23,650 bases of DNA from NCBI GenBank assembly GCA_902984215.1, contig CADWAF010000399.1, positions 1 through 23,650 of the forward strand. The letters run 5' to 3'. The position numbers were made by a program, and so were the translations under genes. Positions within the stretch are counted from its first letter, which is position 1. Each line of letters opens with the position of its first letter. The notes beneath the pieces were generated by a model. The model saw only the letters and a list, made by a program, of their open reading frames with translations. It did no database searches and had not been told where the DNA came from. This document shows, one piece after another, positions 8,650-18,557 of the stretch. This stretch comes from Willaertia magna (taxonomy: Eukaryota; Heterolobosea; Eutetramitea; Acrasida; Naegleriidae).

Positions 8650-10092
8650 TTAAAAATTATTTACTTTTATTCCACAATAATATTCAACAATTGTTAAAAT
8701 ATGTTTTGGTGGTATTCTTTCCTCTACAAAATTTCTATCTAAAATAAATTGTTTCTTTTTTATATTTACATTATGTTTCTTTAATTCTTTTAAAACAATA
8801 TCTACAACTGTATCAGATTTAGCTCTAATATGATAATTATTATTAGAAATATCTTTACTATCATTACTAACTATTGATGTTATACTATCGCTACTATTAT
8901 CATTAGTGTTTACTACTGGAACCGAAATTGTTTTCCTATGAATAATCTTAAGAGGTCTTGATGGGAAATTATCAATGATATCTTCATCATCTTTATCACT
9001 ATTTAAAATATTTACAGATATTCTTTTACTTTTCCTTAATTCAATTGTTGATGTTTGTTCTACAACTGTTGTAGTTGTATTATTATTAGATAATCCTTTC
9101 TGTTGAAAAGTCTTTTCAAAATCAATTGATAAATCATTCATATTAAATGAAAACCGTTCTCCCGTTGCGGTTCCCGTTACCGTTGTAGAAGATGCCGTTA
9201 TTGTTGGAGACGATGTTGTTGTTGAATTTAAACTACGATGACGGTATTGTACTTGTTGTTGTTGAAATATTTCAGTTGTATCTAAAGATTGTTTTAATGA
9301 ATTGTGTAAAGAAATTCTAAAATTTTCATTAAAAGCTTGAATCTTCTCTTTCTGTAAAATTATCTTTCTTATATGTTCTTGTTGTTCTTGTAACGAATAA
9401 GCATCTTTTGATTGATAAATGACTTTTCTTTTTGGATTTAAAATTACAATTCCTGGTTGAGTAAATCCTAAATGTTTTTTATTCTCTGTACCAAATAAAT
9501 TATTCCAAACTTCTTCTAATTTAAATAATTTAATTCTTTCATCTTGTTGATAAAAAGAAGATGCTGTTGAAGATGATGCTTGACTTCCCCAATGATATTC
9601 TGTATTAAAATTTTCATCATAATAAAAATTATTTTCATTATTATTTACATTTAAATATAAATCTTTGTAATCTTTTATAAATTTATTTTTATATGCATTT
9701 TCCATTTTTTTATAAACTATTGAATTTTTTGTAATTATATTCATTCCAAACTCTTTTGCTAATAACATCTTTTCATCACTTAAAATCTCAAATCTAAAAC
9801 CTTTTTGAATTTCTTCTGCTTGTTGTTTAGATTGACTTGTTATTGCTACAATTTTACCATTTAATATAAAAGTAATTCTTTCAAAGATTTGTTTATCAAT
9901 TTCTTCTAAATATTGTAAACAATCAGTTGACCAACTACCTCTAATAAATATTATTACTAAAAAGTTAATTTTTTTACATTTTAAATTATTATTATTATCT
10001 GTATTTGTTAAATCTGAATCACAAAAAATTGTTCGTTTATTTTTTTTAAATAACTTCTTTAATGTAAAATATTTAGAATATTTTTCAAACAT
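8650..10092 (-). CDS. AhpC/TSA-type redoxin-fold protein with disordered tail
   Basis: This is a single 480-codon frame from ATG at 10092. Residues 43-120 match the core of an AhpC/TSA thioredoxin-like domain: a hydrophobic strand (INFLVIIFIRGSW), the active-site helix start GSWSTDCLQYLEEI (52-65), VAITSQSKQQAEEI (82-95) and FEILSDEKMLLAKEFGM (101-117). The final strands come at 211-228 (TQPGIVILNPKRKVIYQS) after an Asn/Tyr-rich insertion of about 85 residues. Known relatives carry W-C-x-x-C or a peroxidatic Cys; here the first Cys is Ser55 and only Cys58 remains. Residues 260-440 are Ser/Thr/Asn-rich and probably disordered, with basic patches (RKSKRIS, RKTISVP, RAKSDT) that could be phosphorylated. 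A conserved-looking C-terminal segment, ERIPPKHILTIVEYYCG, closes the protein. Peroxidase activity is uncertain. No signal peptide is visible. Confidence 0.8.
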   Translation of the reverse strand: MFEKYSKYFTLKKLFKKNKRTIFCDSDLTNTDNNNNLKCKKINFLVIIFIRGSWSTDCLQYLEEIDKQIFERITFILNGKIVAITSQSKQQAEEIQKGFRFEILSDEKMLLAKEFGMNIITKNSIVYKKMENAYKNKFIKDYKDLYLNVNNNENNFYYDENFNTEYHWGSQASSSTASSFYQQDERIKLFKLEEVWNNLFGTENKKHLGFTQPGIVILNPKRKVIYQSKDAYSLQEQQEHIRKIILQKEKIQAFNENFRISLHNSLKQSLDTTEIFQQQQVQYRHRSLNSTTTSSPTITASSTTVTGTATGERFSFNMNDLSIDFEKTFQQKGLSNNNTTTTVVEQTSTIELRKSKRISVNILNSDKDDEDIIDNFPSRPLKIIHRKTISVPVVNTNDNSSDSITSIVSNDSKDISNNNYHIRAKSDTVVDIVLKELKKHNVNIKKKQFILDRNFVEERIPPKHILTIVEYYCGIKVNNF

Positions 10093-11065
10093 AATTATTT
10101 AAATATTGAAACTATTGTTGTGAGGAGACTATTGTTATTTAATTAAAAAACTATTTAGTCCTAAATGATGTGCTGATGTTTTATTTACTGGCTGACTACA
10201 CAGTTATTACTATTGACAACACAACAATTATCGGAATTTAATTGTTTTTTTTTCAAAAGGTATTTGGATGATAGATTGAGTTACTATGATTTTCAAAGAG
10301 AAACAAAGTAGAGAATAAGGTCAATATTTTTTTTTGTTCTTTTGGCAACACTTGGGTTTTTATGTATATGAATTGGATTTGTATGTAAAGAGAGCTATCA
10401 TCTGTCAATTAATAGATGAATAAGTTGAGTTGTCCGATGGTAGAGAATTGAGACCATTCTTCATTTAACGGTGTTATAACTAGTTTTATTCAGAAAGAGT
10501 TAAGAAGAGAAATAGTTTAGAAAGAACATGATGTAGGTGAATAGTTCTGTCTCTTGTTTTTCTTTTTTTTCACTGGTCTATGTTTGGATATTTTTTTTGT
10601 TGATAGCAACAAAAGCTCATCTACTTTGTAACCATAGATTTTCATCTTCCTGTTTTATAATTGGCCAAATTTCACAAAAATTATTTACCTAAAAATTGGT
10701 TGAAATTTACAAAAATATTTAAATCGTACAAAATATTTACTCTCAATCACAATCAGTTTGTTTTAGCTTAAAATTAAAATGTATTGAACACAAAACTTAA
10801 AGAGAATTAAAAACGACTTTTCAATCTATGTTTTGTACTTACTCGTAATACAAGTGGGGGTCAATGCTTGTAACAAATTTGACTGAATTGACCAATAACC
10901 TTCCTGTAAAAATCTACGTTAAAAATGTAATTCATTAAAATCTTGTTGGAGAATGCACTTCCTTCACAAGATCCTTTCGCTTTGCACTGAACACCTTGTT
11001 TTTATAGAATATTTGGCTATGGACTTCCACCACGCTTTAAATTTAAACAAAAAATTGGCTGTACA
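10093..11065. other. Divergent intergenic region, 973 bp
   Basis: The region separates the divergent redoxin-like and F-box genes and so must carry both promoters. I found no open frame with protein character on either strand, no tRNA-like stem set and no repeat. It is less AT-rich and more complex in sequence than the terminal desert, with scattered poly-T tracts (10243, 10327, 10561, 10590). Unannotated 5' exons or a non-coding RNA cannot be excluded. Confidence 0.5.
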
Positions 11066-13123
11066 ATGAACCCATTATTTTTTGCCACCAAGGAGGAAAG
11101 ACCACCTTCAAATAATTTGTTTGTGGCGATGAACAATGAAAATAATAGTAATGGTAACGGTAGTTGTAGAGCAGCTACCCAAGTAAATCCTTTTCAATCT
11201 TCTATTCCTTCTCTATTTGCTGTTTCTAATCCTTCAACATCCAATCCTTCTCTTTTTTGCGCAACAAACCCGATACAAACCTTACCTCCGTGCCATCATA
11301 CTAATCCAAATACCTACTCTCCAACAACCGATAAGCCTTTCCAATCGTCTACCATTCTTCCACAACACCAATGTTTAATACCCAAAGCCCCTACCAAATT
11401 TTTTAGTGTTTTTCAATCTTCTACTCATTCAACAACTACTATTCGTCCGAATAATAATAGATTATTTTCAATGATAACACCTAATACTCGTAATTTCAAT
11501 AGTAATTCATCCATAAACCCTAATAATGTTCCTATTAATAATTTATTAATACCCAATGAATTTGATTCCAATTCAATACTGCAACATATTCCAATAGGTA
11601 ATAGTAGTAATCATAATACATTTGATAATATAGGTACTTTAAGTGATGATATGTTAACAGATGAAGGCGCTAGTAATAGTGGTTCACCAGTTTATTGGAA
11701 AGAAGATGATTCTTTAAATTTGTCAAAGAAAAGAACTATTGATAATATTTCTTGTAAAAGAAGAATCAATAGTCCAGAAAGTTCTGGTGATATAAATTTA
11801 AGTAAGAATGGTTATTTTAGTAGTATTTCTTCTTCGGATGATGAGATGTTTTTATGTCCTCTATCTAACGTAAATAAACCTAAACAAATAAGAAAGAAAC
11901 GTAAACAATTAACAAATAATTTATCTAACTCTGAATTTTTATATCAAGAACTACAATATCTTCCAACGGATTGTATTTTACATATTTTACAGTTTTTAAG
12001 TTTTAGTGGAAAGGGTGATTGGTTTTTACAGATAAAGAATATGTATGGAAGGTTTATAAATGGAGAGATATTACCGTTATTTAAACATGTTACTTTATTA
12101 CAAATATGTAAATTAGAATTAAATAATAATCATGTTTTTGATTGTAATATCAAAAGTATAACGATAGACAGAAGAACAAATGAAAGATTAGATTGTGATA
12201 CAGATTATTTTAAAGATAAATATTCTTTAGAAAATATAACATATTGTAATCATACAGCAGTAAATTATGAAGTGTCAAATGAAACTTTAAATTACAATCC
12301 TTCCACTGAGGAATCAATGGATTTCTCTTACGAATTAATAGAAGATGAGAATTCTCATGTTATTGGATTGAAACGTAAAAATAGAGAAGGTACTTTTTTA
12401 AAGAATATGTTTAAAAGTTGTCAATATTTAAAGAAATTAAAGATAATAGACATAAGTGGTACAATACCTATGAAAATATCGATGAGTTCCCCTGCTTTTA
12501 CTCCTGTGTTAAGAAAGTTAAGATTGAATCATTGTTTAATAACTACTAATACTTTAATGTCTATTTCTCAAATGCGTCAATTAGAATCTTTACATTTAAT
12601 TAATTGTAGCTCTGTAAATACCGAAGATTTTGATTTATTGTTACAATTACAATATTTAAAAAGTTTAAAACTTGAAGTATTTGAGTTATCAGATAATTTT
12701 TATAGAGGTTTATACAATTACATATTTTTAGAAAAATTAAATTTAAATCTTTTAAATCAAATTAATAATTTTAAGGATAAACTACCAATCGAAAAATTAA
12801 AAAGATTAAAATCTTTGACAATTGTAAATCATTTTAAGATAGATTTGTTGTCAATTATGAGAAATTGTAATTTACAATTCTTACATCTTGGATTTGATGT
12901 TTGCTTTAACCATATATTTCCTAATGAAAAGTTACGTACGTGTGTGTTAAGAAATGTATTTATTTCACCTGATAGATCAAAAGTATTAATTAATAATAAT
13001 GTGTTAAAAGTATTAAAACTTTATGGTACTAGTTTCAAAGCAGCTAAACGAACCATTGAGGCAATAAATGAAGAAAGAAAAGTATTGGGTAAATTCCCAA
13101 TTGAAATTAAAGAAATAAATTAA
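11066..13123 (+). CDS. F-box-like / leucine-rich repeat protein
   Basis: The frame is 685 codons with no intron. Residues 1-200 are Asn/Ser/Thr/Pro-rich and carry a recurring short motif with core LF-x-x-x: NPLFFATKE (2), NNLFVAMNN (16), PSLFAVSNPS (48), PSLFCATNP (61) and NRLFSMITP (131). A PFQSS/VFQSS element occurs three times (42, 91, 115). Two basic patches, KKRTIDNISCKRR (221-233) and KPKQIRKKRKQ (271-281), look like nuclear localisation signals. Residues 294-340 resemble an F-box (LQYLPTDCILHILQFLSF). From about 445 to 640 there are irregular LRR strands such as LRKLRLNHCLI, LESLHLINC and LKSLKLEVFEL. Family knowledge: F-box/LRR proteins are substrate receptors of SCF ubiquitin ligases, binding Skp1 through the F-box. 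That role is inferred, and the F-box is divergent. It lies about 96 nt upstream of the PARP gene, on the same strand. Confidence 0.8.
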   Translation: MNPLFFATKEERPPSNNLFVAMNNENNSNGNGSCRAATQVNPFQSSIPSLFAVSNPSTSNPSLFCATNPIQTLPPCHHTNPNTYSPTTDKPFQSSTILPQHQCLIPKAPTKFFSVFQSSTHSTTTIRPNNNRLFSMITPNTRNFNSNSSINPNNVPINNLLIPNEFDSNSILQHIPIGNSSNHNTFDNIGTLSDDMLTDEGASNSGSPVYWKEDDSLNLSKKRTIDNISCKRRINSPESSGDINLSKNGYFSSISSSDDEMFLCPLSNVNKPKQIRKKRKQLTNNLSNSEFLYQELQYLPTDCILHILQFLSFSGKGDWFLQIKNMYGRFINGEILPLFKHVTLLQICKLELNNNHVFDCNIKSITIDRRTNERLDCDTDYFKDKYSLENITYCNHTAVNYEVSNETLNYNPSTEESMDFSYELIEDENSHVIGLKRKNREGTFLKNMFKSCQYLKKLKIIDISGTIPMKISMSSPAFTPVLRKLRLNHCLITTNTLMSISQMRQLESLHLINCSSVNTEDFDLLLQLQYLKSLKLEVFELSDNFYRGLYNYIFLEKLNLNLLNQINNFKDKLPIEKLKRLKSLTIVNHFKIDLLSIMRNCNLQFLHLGFDVCFNHIFPNEKLRTCVLRNVFISPDRSKVLINNNVLKVLKLYGTSFKAAKRTIEAINEERKVLGKFPIEIKEIN

Positions 13124-13219
13124 GTTTAAATTATTTATTCTCGTAAATTCCACTTTACAAATTCAAAATATCTTTTTGTTGCGAATTCAAAATTAAAAAA
13201 AATAGATCTCTTTAATAAA

Positions 13220-15226
13220 ATGTCTAACAACAAAATAACAAAGGATAGACTTGAGCAATTTTTGAAGAAATATAAACAAGGAGAAGATCCAATTGTTAGA
13301 TCATTTAATATAGTTTCAATTCAAGGAAATGAAGAATTAAATATTGAATTAATAATTGATTTTTACGGACTGAAAGAATATAAATGTACAATAAATAGAA
13401 TTTCTGAAGAAATGTTAGTAGCGATGTACGATGGCGAAGAGGAATACTTAGAAATTAATAGTGCCGGTGCAAGCGGATTAGAAAAAGCATTAGAACAATT
13501 CTTTAAAACGTTAAATAACAAAAGAGAAGAATTTCTTTTAGGAATGGGATCAACACCAACATCATCTCAACCTCAAAATAAACATTTTGATATGATAGAT
13601 GATGACGATGCTATAATGGATGATTTAGTAGAAGATACACTTCAAGATCAATTAACATGTCATGTAAATGATGCAAAAACATATTTTGGGTCATCTTTTG
13701 TCATGTTTGTTAGTCAATTACATAATGTTAGATTAAATTTAAATGGTAGTGATATTTCAGAAGATTTAAAGAATGATTATAGAATTACAAATGATAATGA
13801 TTATTTTACTTTATCAATTACATTTGCACCTGATTATTTAACACATGACACTCCACCAAGAGTACAATATAAACCTGAAGTATTAACTCTTAAAAGTGGT
13901 TTTGCTGAACAAATTGAACATATGTTAACTAGTTTTATTGAAATGCGTTGGTCTCAACTAAAACAAGATAAAAATACCAAATTTGGTGCAGCTGATTTAA
14001 AATTATCTGAATTTTCAAATCAAAGAGATAAAAAGGAAAGTTTAATTAAACAGTTAATTAAAAAAAAGAAATATACTTTAGCTAGATCTTTAGCTTTATA
14101 TTATTCAAATATGAGACCTGAAAAAGCAGATGAATTATTAACTGAATGTGGTTTAATACAACAAAATCATTATTCTTATGAAAATGCAGTTGTTAGTGAT
14201 AGTGATCCAAAAACTAATTTTATTATGGAAATGATTGCTTATCTTTATTTAAGAATGCCTTCATGCCATAAGTTTTGTTGTACATGTGATGACTCAATTG
14301 AATGTTATGATTTGCTTGCCAAAGAAGACATTAAACCAATTATTTGTACTAAATTTAAATGTCAATTTGATTATGTAGAATTAGGAGTATGTAATTCAAT
14401 TCCAATTACTATTTGTCCAGCATCTCTCCATAGTGATATTTTAGAAAATCATGAAGTTGTAGATATTTTAGTTTCTATGTGTTATTCTGCTGCAACCAGT
14501 TCTAGAAGAGATGTTATATTTGAACCATTCCCTGAACAATTTAATAAGATGACTGGTAAGAATTATGATGCAGTAATTAAAGCAATTGATGATATACCAC
14601 CAATTTTAGAATTAAAGAAACATCACTGTGAAACTGAAACTATACTAAAGAAGAAATTATCTGCAAATTCATATGAAATATTAAAGTGGATTTTAACAAC
14701 TAAAAGATGTGCTATGGTGAGAATGCCTGAAAAGAAACGTATTAAGGAAATGCAAACTGAATATCAATATTTAATGATGATTGACAATCCTGAAAAGGCT
14801 GCTCAAACTGCTGCAAATAGAAAGAAATATGGAAGTTATTGGGCATTCCATGGTAGTGCTGTTGAGAATTTCCACTCAATCTTAAGAAGAGGTTTAATGA
14901 ATTGTAGCGGTACGAAGATGATGACAACTGGAGCAGCATACGGTGAAGGAATTTATATGGCACCTGACAGTTCTTCTTCCTTTGGTTATTCAAGAGTTGG
15001 TTCTTCATGGAGTAAATCATTGTTTGGTAACGTTAATAATTTAAGATGTATTATGATATGTGAAGTTATCAAAGCTCCAGGTGTTCCAACAACTCCAAGC
15101 CCATATTACGTTGTGAAACAAACTGAACACGTTACTACAAGATTTTTCTTATTCTATCCTTCATCAAACACCAATGTTAGTGTAATGGCAAACAATTTAA
15201 CTTCATTGAACGATTTTGTAAAATAA
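13220..15226 (+). CDS. PARP6/8-like mono-ADP-ribosyltransferase
   Basis: The frame is 668 codons with no intron. The C-terminal 150 residues are a PARP catalytic domain: WAFHGSAVENFHSILRRGL with His544, then GAAYGEGIYMAP with Tyr574, SFGYS, LRCIMICEVI and HVTTRFFLFYP. The closest pattern I know is PARP6/PARP8, including the preceding ILTTKRCAMVRMPE segment. This subfamily has an H-Y-I rather than H-Y-E triad and transfers single ADP-ribose units to proteins using NAD+. A Cys cluster (Cys349, 353, 354, 356, 362, 376, 381) suggests bound zinc, as in the vertebrate relatives. The N-terminal half has two alpha/beta segments: residues 1-105, perhaps RWD-like, and about 142-250, resembling a ubiquitin-conjugating (UBC) fold, with an acidic linker (DMIDDDDAIMDD) between. 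No catalytic Cys in a UBC context was identified. A Lys-rich helical segment (275-310) follows. The catalytic assignment is firm; the N-terminal fold assignments are tentative. Confidence 0.9.
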   Translation: MSNNKITKDRLEQFLKKYKQGEDPIVRSFNIVSIQGNEELNIELIIDFYGLKEYKCTINRISEEMLVAMYDGEEEYLEINSAGASGLEKALEQFFKTLNNKREEFLLGMGSTPTSSQPQNKHFDMIDDDDAIMDDLVEDTLQDQLTCHVNDAKTYFGSSFVMFVSQLHNVRLNLNGSDISEDLKNDYRITNDNDYFTLSITFAPDYLTHDTPPRVQYKPEVLTLKSGFAEQIEHMLTSFIEMRWSQLKQDKNTKFGAADLKLSEFSNQRDKKESLIKQLIKKKKYTLARSLALYYSNMRPEKADELLTECGLIQQNHYSYENAVVSDSDPKTNFIMEMIAYLYLRMPSCHKFCCTCDDSIECYDLLAKEDIKPIICTKFKCQFDYVELGVCNSIPITICPASLHSDILENHEVVDILVSMCYSAATSSRRDVIFEPFPEQFNKMTGKNYDAVIKAIDDIPPILELKKHHCETETILKKKLSANSYEILKWILTTKRCAMVRMPEKKRIKEMQTEYQYLMMIDNPEKAAQTAANRKKYGSYWAFHGSAVENFHSILRRGLMNCSGTKMMTTGAAYGEGIYMAPDSSSSFGYSRVGSSWSKSLFGNVNNLRCIMICEVIKAPGVPTTPSPYYVVKQTEHVTTRFFLFYPSSNTNVSVMANNLTSLNDFVK

Positions 15227-15358
15227 AACAAAATTATTTATTACAATCAAATGTTAAATGTCGCTTAACACGACACCCATTTTCATTTTGGAGCTGTAAA
15301 AAAGTTCAACTAATCACAAAAAAAAAGCTTTTACATATCTCTGTACATCATCCCTATA

Positions 15359-17135
15359 ATGAGTGCCCATTGGAAATTATTAAAAGAAAAACTTTTACCT
15401 CCAACGGAAACAATAAATAAAACAGTATTTACTATTTTAATGGTAAATGATGTTTACGAAATGGTAGCGTAAGTAAATATTAATTTTTATAATTTTAATA
15501 ATAAATTTAAATAGAGATGATGCTGGTGTTGGAGGTTTAGCAGAGTTAGCAACAATGATTGAACTAGAAAAAGTAAAAGCTAGAAATTGTATTGCAACAT
15601 TAAATGGTGATTTTATGTCTGCATCTTCATTAGCAGCAAAATATTTAGGAGGTCATATGGTAGATATTATGAATCATATTCAATTGTAAGTTTATTGTTA
15701 AAAATTAATATTTATTTGTTTGATTAAATTTGTTTGATTTAGAGATTATGTTGTTCCAGGTAATCACGTAAGTTAAAATTATATTTTGTAAATAATTTAT
15801 TGAAATAATTTTTTACAAAAAACAGGAATTTGACTTTGGTACTCCAAATGTAATTGAAAAAATTAAACAATCTAAATTCAAATGGATTTGTTCTAATATA
15901 GTTCATTCAGAAGATGAAAATAAAGTATTAGAAGGATGTTTACGTAAAGTAACATTAGAATGTGATGGTTTTAAAATAGGATTATTTGGGGTTTGTACAA
16001 AAGCAACTGAAAGTTTAAGTAGACCTGGAAAAGAAGTGATTATTAAACCAAGTATTTTAGTTGCAAGGGAGATGGTTAAAGAATTAAGGGAAATAGATAA
16101 ATGTGATGTGATTATTGCCTTAACACACTTAACAATTGCTGAAGATCGTGAATTAGCAAGACAATGTAAGGGAATTGATGTTATTCTTGGTGGACATGAT
16201 CATACATGTCACACAGTAAGTATTAATTTGATTATTAAAGAGTTTAATTGATTGATTGTTTTTAATTTATTAAGCAAATGCAAGGAAGTTGTTTTATTCA
16301 CAAGGCAGGACACGATGCACAATGGTTAACTAGAATTGATTTAATGATTGAAAAGAAATCAACTAAAATTCCAGGAAGTGAAACATTAGTTCAAACTAAA
16401 GTATTTCCAAGTTGTAATATGATTGTTAATAGAGGATATAAACCAAATGAACAAGTAGCAAAGGTAATTAAATCATATATGGATCAATTACCTGAAGGTG
16501 CATTAGAACAAATTGGAATTACAACAACAAAGTTAGATTCTAGTACTGAAAGTGTTAGATCTAAGGAAACATCATTTGCTAATTTTGTATGTGACGTAAT
16601 TAAAGAGATTTATAGCTCAGAAATTGCAATTATGAATGGTGGTGGTATTAGAGGTGATAGATTATATGAATGTAACAAGCGTTTAAAACGTATTGATTTT
16701 ATGAAAGAATTTCCATTTGTAAATAGTTTGGTTTTAACTGAAATGAAAGGATCTGCTTTATTAAAGATGGCAGAATATGGTGTCAGTAAGGCAGAATGTG
16801 TAGTTGGTTCTTTCTTACATTATTCTAAGGGAATTTGTTTAGAATATGATAGTACTTTACAACCAAATCATAGAATTATTAAAATGTCATTAAATGGTGA
16901 ACCAATTGATAAAGACCGTTTATACAAAGTAGCAAGTGTTGGTTATATTGTAGTACAAGGTGGGGATGGATTTGAAAAGGATTTAGGAAAAATCATAGAA
17001 CACCCAATGAATGATAAATCTGTTTATGACACAATAGTTGGGTATGTAGAAAGAAATTATAAGGTTGGTGCTGAAAAAGAAGGACGTGTCTTTGACAGAT
17101 CTAAGGTCAATAGCACATTATTATTAAACTTTTAA
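15359..17135 (+). CDS. 5'-nucleotidase family metallophosphoesterase, five exons
   Basis: The exons are 15359-15468, 15515-15685, 15743-15767 (25 nt), 15826-16215 and 16275-17135. The four introns are 46, 57, 58 and 59 nt, all GTAAGT donors with TAG/CAG/AAG acceptors, and all phases agree, giving 518 residues. Metallophosphoesterase motifs fall exactly across the junctions: NDVYE (30-34), VPGNHEFDFG (98-107, spanning exons 3 and 4) and GGHDHTCHT (224-232, at the end of exon 4). The C-terminal 5'-nucleotidase domain shows NGGGIRGD (353-360) and a substrate-binding loop, VVQGGDGFE. UshA-type enzymes usually read D-x-H at the first motif; here it is D-V-Y, as in the NDVYE subgroup. There is no signal peptide and no GPI signal, so it is probably cytosolic, unlike the secreted ecto-5'-nucleotidases. 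Likely role: hydrolysis of nucleoside monophosphates or related phosphoesters with two metal ions. The natural substrate is not predictable. The stop is 6 nt from that of the convergent DHHC gene. Confidence 0.9.
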
Positions 17136-17141
17136 TTTGTT

Positions 17142-18557
17142 TTAAACCATTAGTTCTTCTTTTCTAATTCCAGTAGGATAATAAGTACCATCTGTTGGAT
17201 ATTTTCTATAAAGCGGGAATGGAAGAATTAAATACAAAAGACCTAGTGCCTTAGGCAAGTGCTCAGGTGCCTTACCTAATGATTGTTGTATGTTATTCCA
17301 TACTCCAATATCATATAAATTACCTTTTTGTTCATCATCTGATTTAAAGAGGAATTTTACTCTATCCCAAACGTCTTGATATCTATTGGTGTTGTTTGAA
17401 TTCATAGTTGAAGTGGTTGTGTTTGGTTTTTTAAATATTGAATTTAATTTATAAAATTGGAATTCAATAGTTGTTTGATTTGTGCATGTTAAATAAATAT
17501 GGAATAATGAAAATATTCCAAATGAAAAGGAAATTACTCCAGTTTCAAACATGTGAAATAATAAACGATAATGATAATTTTCAAATATTTCATTATTATG
17601 TGGAATAATATTAAAATAACTTAAAGAGGTCAATAAAAGATTGTAAAAAGCTGCAAACCATAAATAACATAAAAATAATAAAAAATATCTATAATTTGCA
17701 AAACCAATGCAAGTATGTAAAAAAGGGCAATGATGATCCATTCGATGTATACAAGTATTACATAAATGACAATGATGTGTTCTAACAGGTTTTGTAATTA
17801 AACATCGTTTACATTCCTTTGACCAAATCTTACGTTTTGGTTCTTTTTGTTGGTTATTTTCTTTTTCTTCAATTAGATCAATTGAATTTAAAGGATTTAC
17901 ACAAGAACTAGGACTTGCCCTTTGTCTCATCATTGCATTATTTGTTAAATTCAACTTATTTCCGTTATTACTTTGACTATTACTTTCTTGAAATAATTTA
18001 AACATATTTTTCCAATCAGGTTTTAATAAATCATATCTTCCAACTTTAACAACCATTATAAAATTCACAATAATTGAAATTGTTATATATATTCCTAAAA
18101 AGAAATGAAAATAATATAAAAATGTTAATTCACCAAATACCATTGGTAATAAAACATTAAAGAAAATGTAAAAATTATAAATTAAAGCTATAAATTCAAC
18201 AAAAATTAAAATTTTACCAGCAATATCCATTACCCTTTTCATTACATTTAAATGTGGTTGAATTAATTTAGATTCAAACATATCTTCAAAAAAGTTTTCA
18301 TTTACAATTTTTTCTGGAGAGATGGAATTACTAGAAAGAATGTTATCGGTTTTTTTATCCGATAGACCATTAGTATTTAATTCTTCATCTTTAATTACGT
18401 CTTTATACATAGATAATGAAGAAGAATCAATATCTACATTAGATGAACTAAGTGAGCTTTTTTCCAGAGGAGAACTTGAATTGGAAAGAGAAACAGGTTG
18501 AGCTTCATCTTCTAGATTTTGTAGCATTTTTTTTATTAATCCTGGACTATACAACAT
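17142..18557 (-). CDS. DHHC-type protein S-palmitoyltransferase
   Basis: The product is 471 residues with no intron. Residues 1-100 are a Ser-rich, acidic, probably disordered cytosolic tail. Two transmembrane helices span about 112-142 and 145-170. The Cys-rich domain runs from Cys249 to Cys283 (CKRCLITKPVRTHHC, CNTCIHRMDHHC), with the catalytic DHHC at 274-277 (Cys277). Here the usual DHHCPW-V-NNC reads DHHCPFLHTC, so the Trp after Pro is Phe and the following residues vary. Two further helices follow (about 290-315 and 332-356), then a TTxE motif (TTIE, 362-365) and a PaCCT-like NLYDIGVWNNIQQSLG (413-428). This is the family's four-helix layout. It attaches palmitate from palmitoyl-CoA to substrate cysteines in Golgi, ER or plasma membrane; the compartment cannot be told. 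The start at 18557 is the first ATG; the N-terminal tail has no transmembrane or signal sequence. Confidence 0.93.
   Translation of the reverse strand: MLYSPGLIKKMLQNLEDEAQPVSLSNSSSPLEKSSLSSSNVDIDSSSLSMYKDVIKDEELNTNGLSDKKTDNILSSNSISPEKIVNENFFEDMFESKLIQPHLNVMKRVMDIAGKILIFVEFIALIYNFYIFFNVLLPMVFGELTFLYYFHFFLGIYITISIIVNFIMVVKVGRYDLLKPDWKNMFKLFQESNSQSNNGNKLNLTNNAMMRQRASPSSCVNPLNSIDLIEEKENNQQKEPKRKIWSKECKRCLITKPVRTHHCHLCNTCIHRMDHHCPFLHTCIGFANYRYFLLFLCYLWFAAFYNLLLTSLSYFNIIPHNNEIFENYHYRLLFHMFETGVISFSFGIFSLFHIYLTCTNQTTIEFQFYKLNSIFKKPNTTTSTMNSNNTNRYQDVWDRVKFLFKSDDEQKGNLYDIGVWNNIQQSLGKAPEHLPKALGLLYLILPFPLYRKYPTDGTYYPTGIRKEELMV

Noticed and set aside
10093..11065. Hidden gene or tRNA in the largest gene-free stretch between genes
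   Set aside because: Scanned both strands for frames, splice pairs and tRNA T-loop sequence; nothing convincing appeared.
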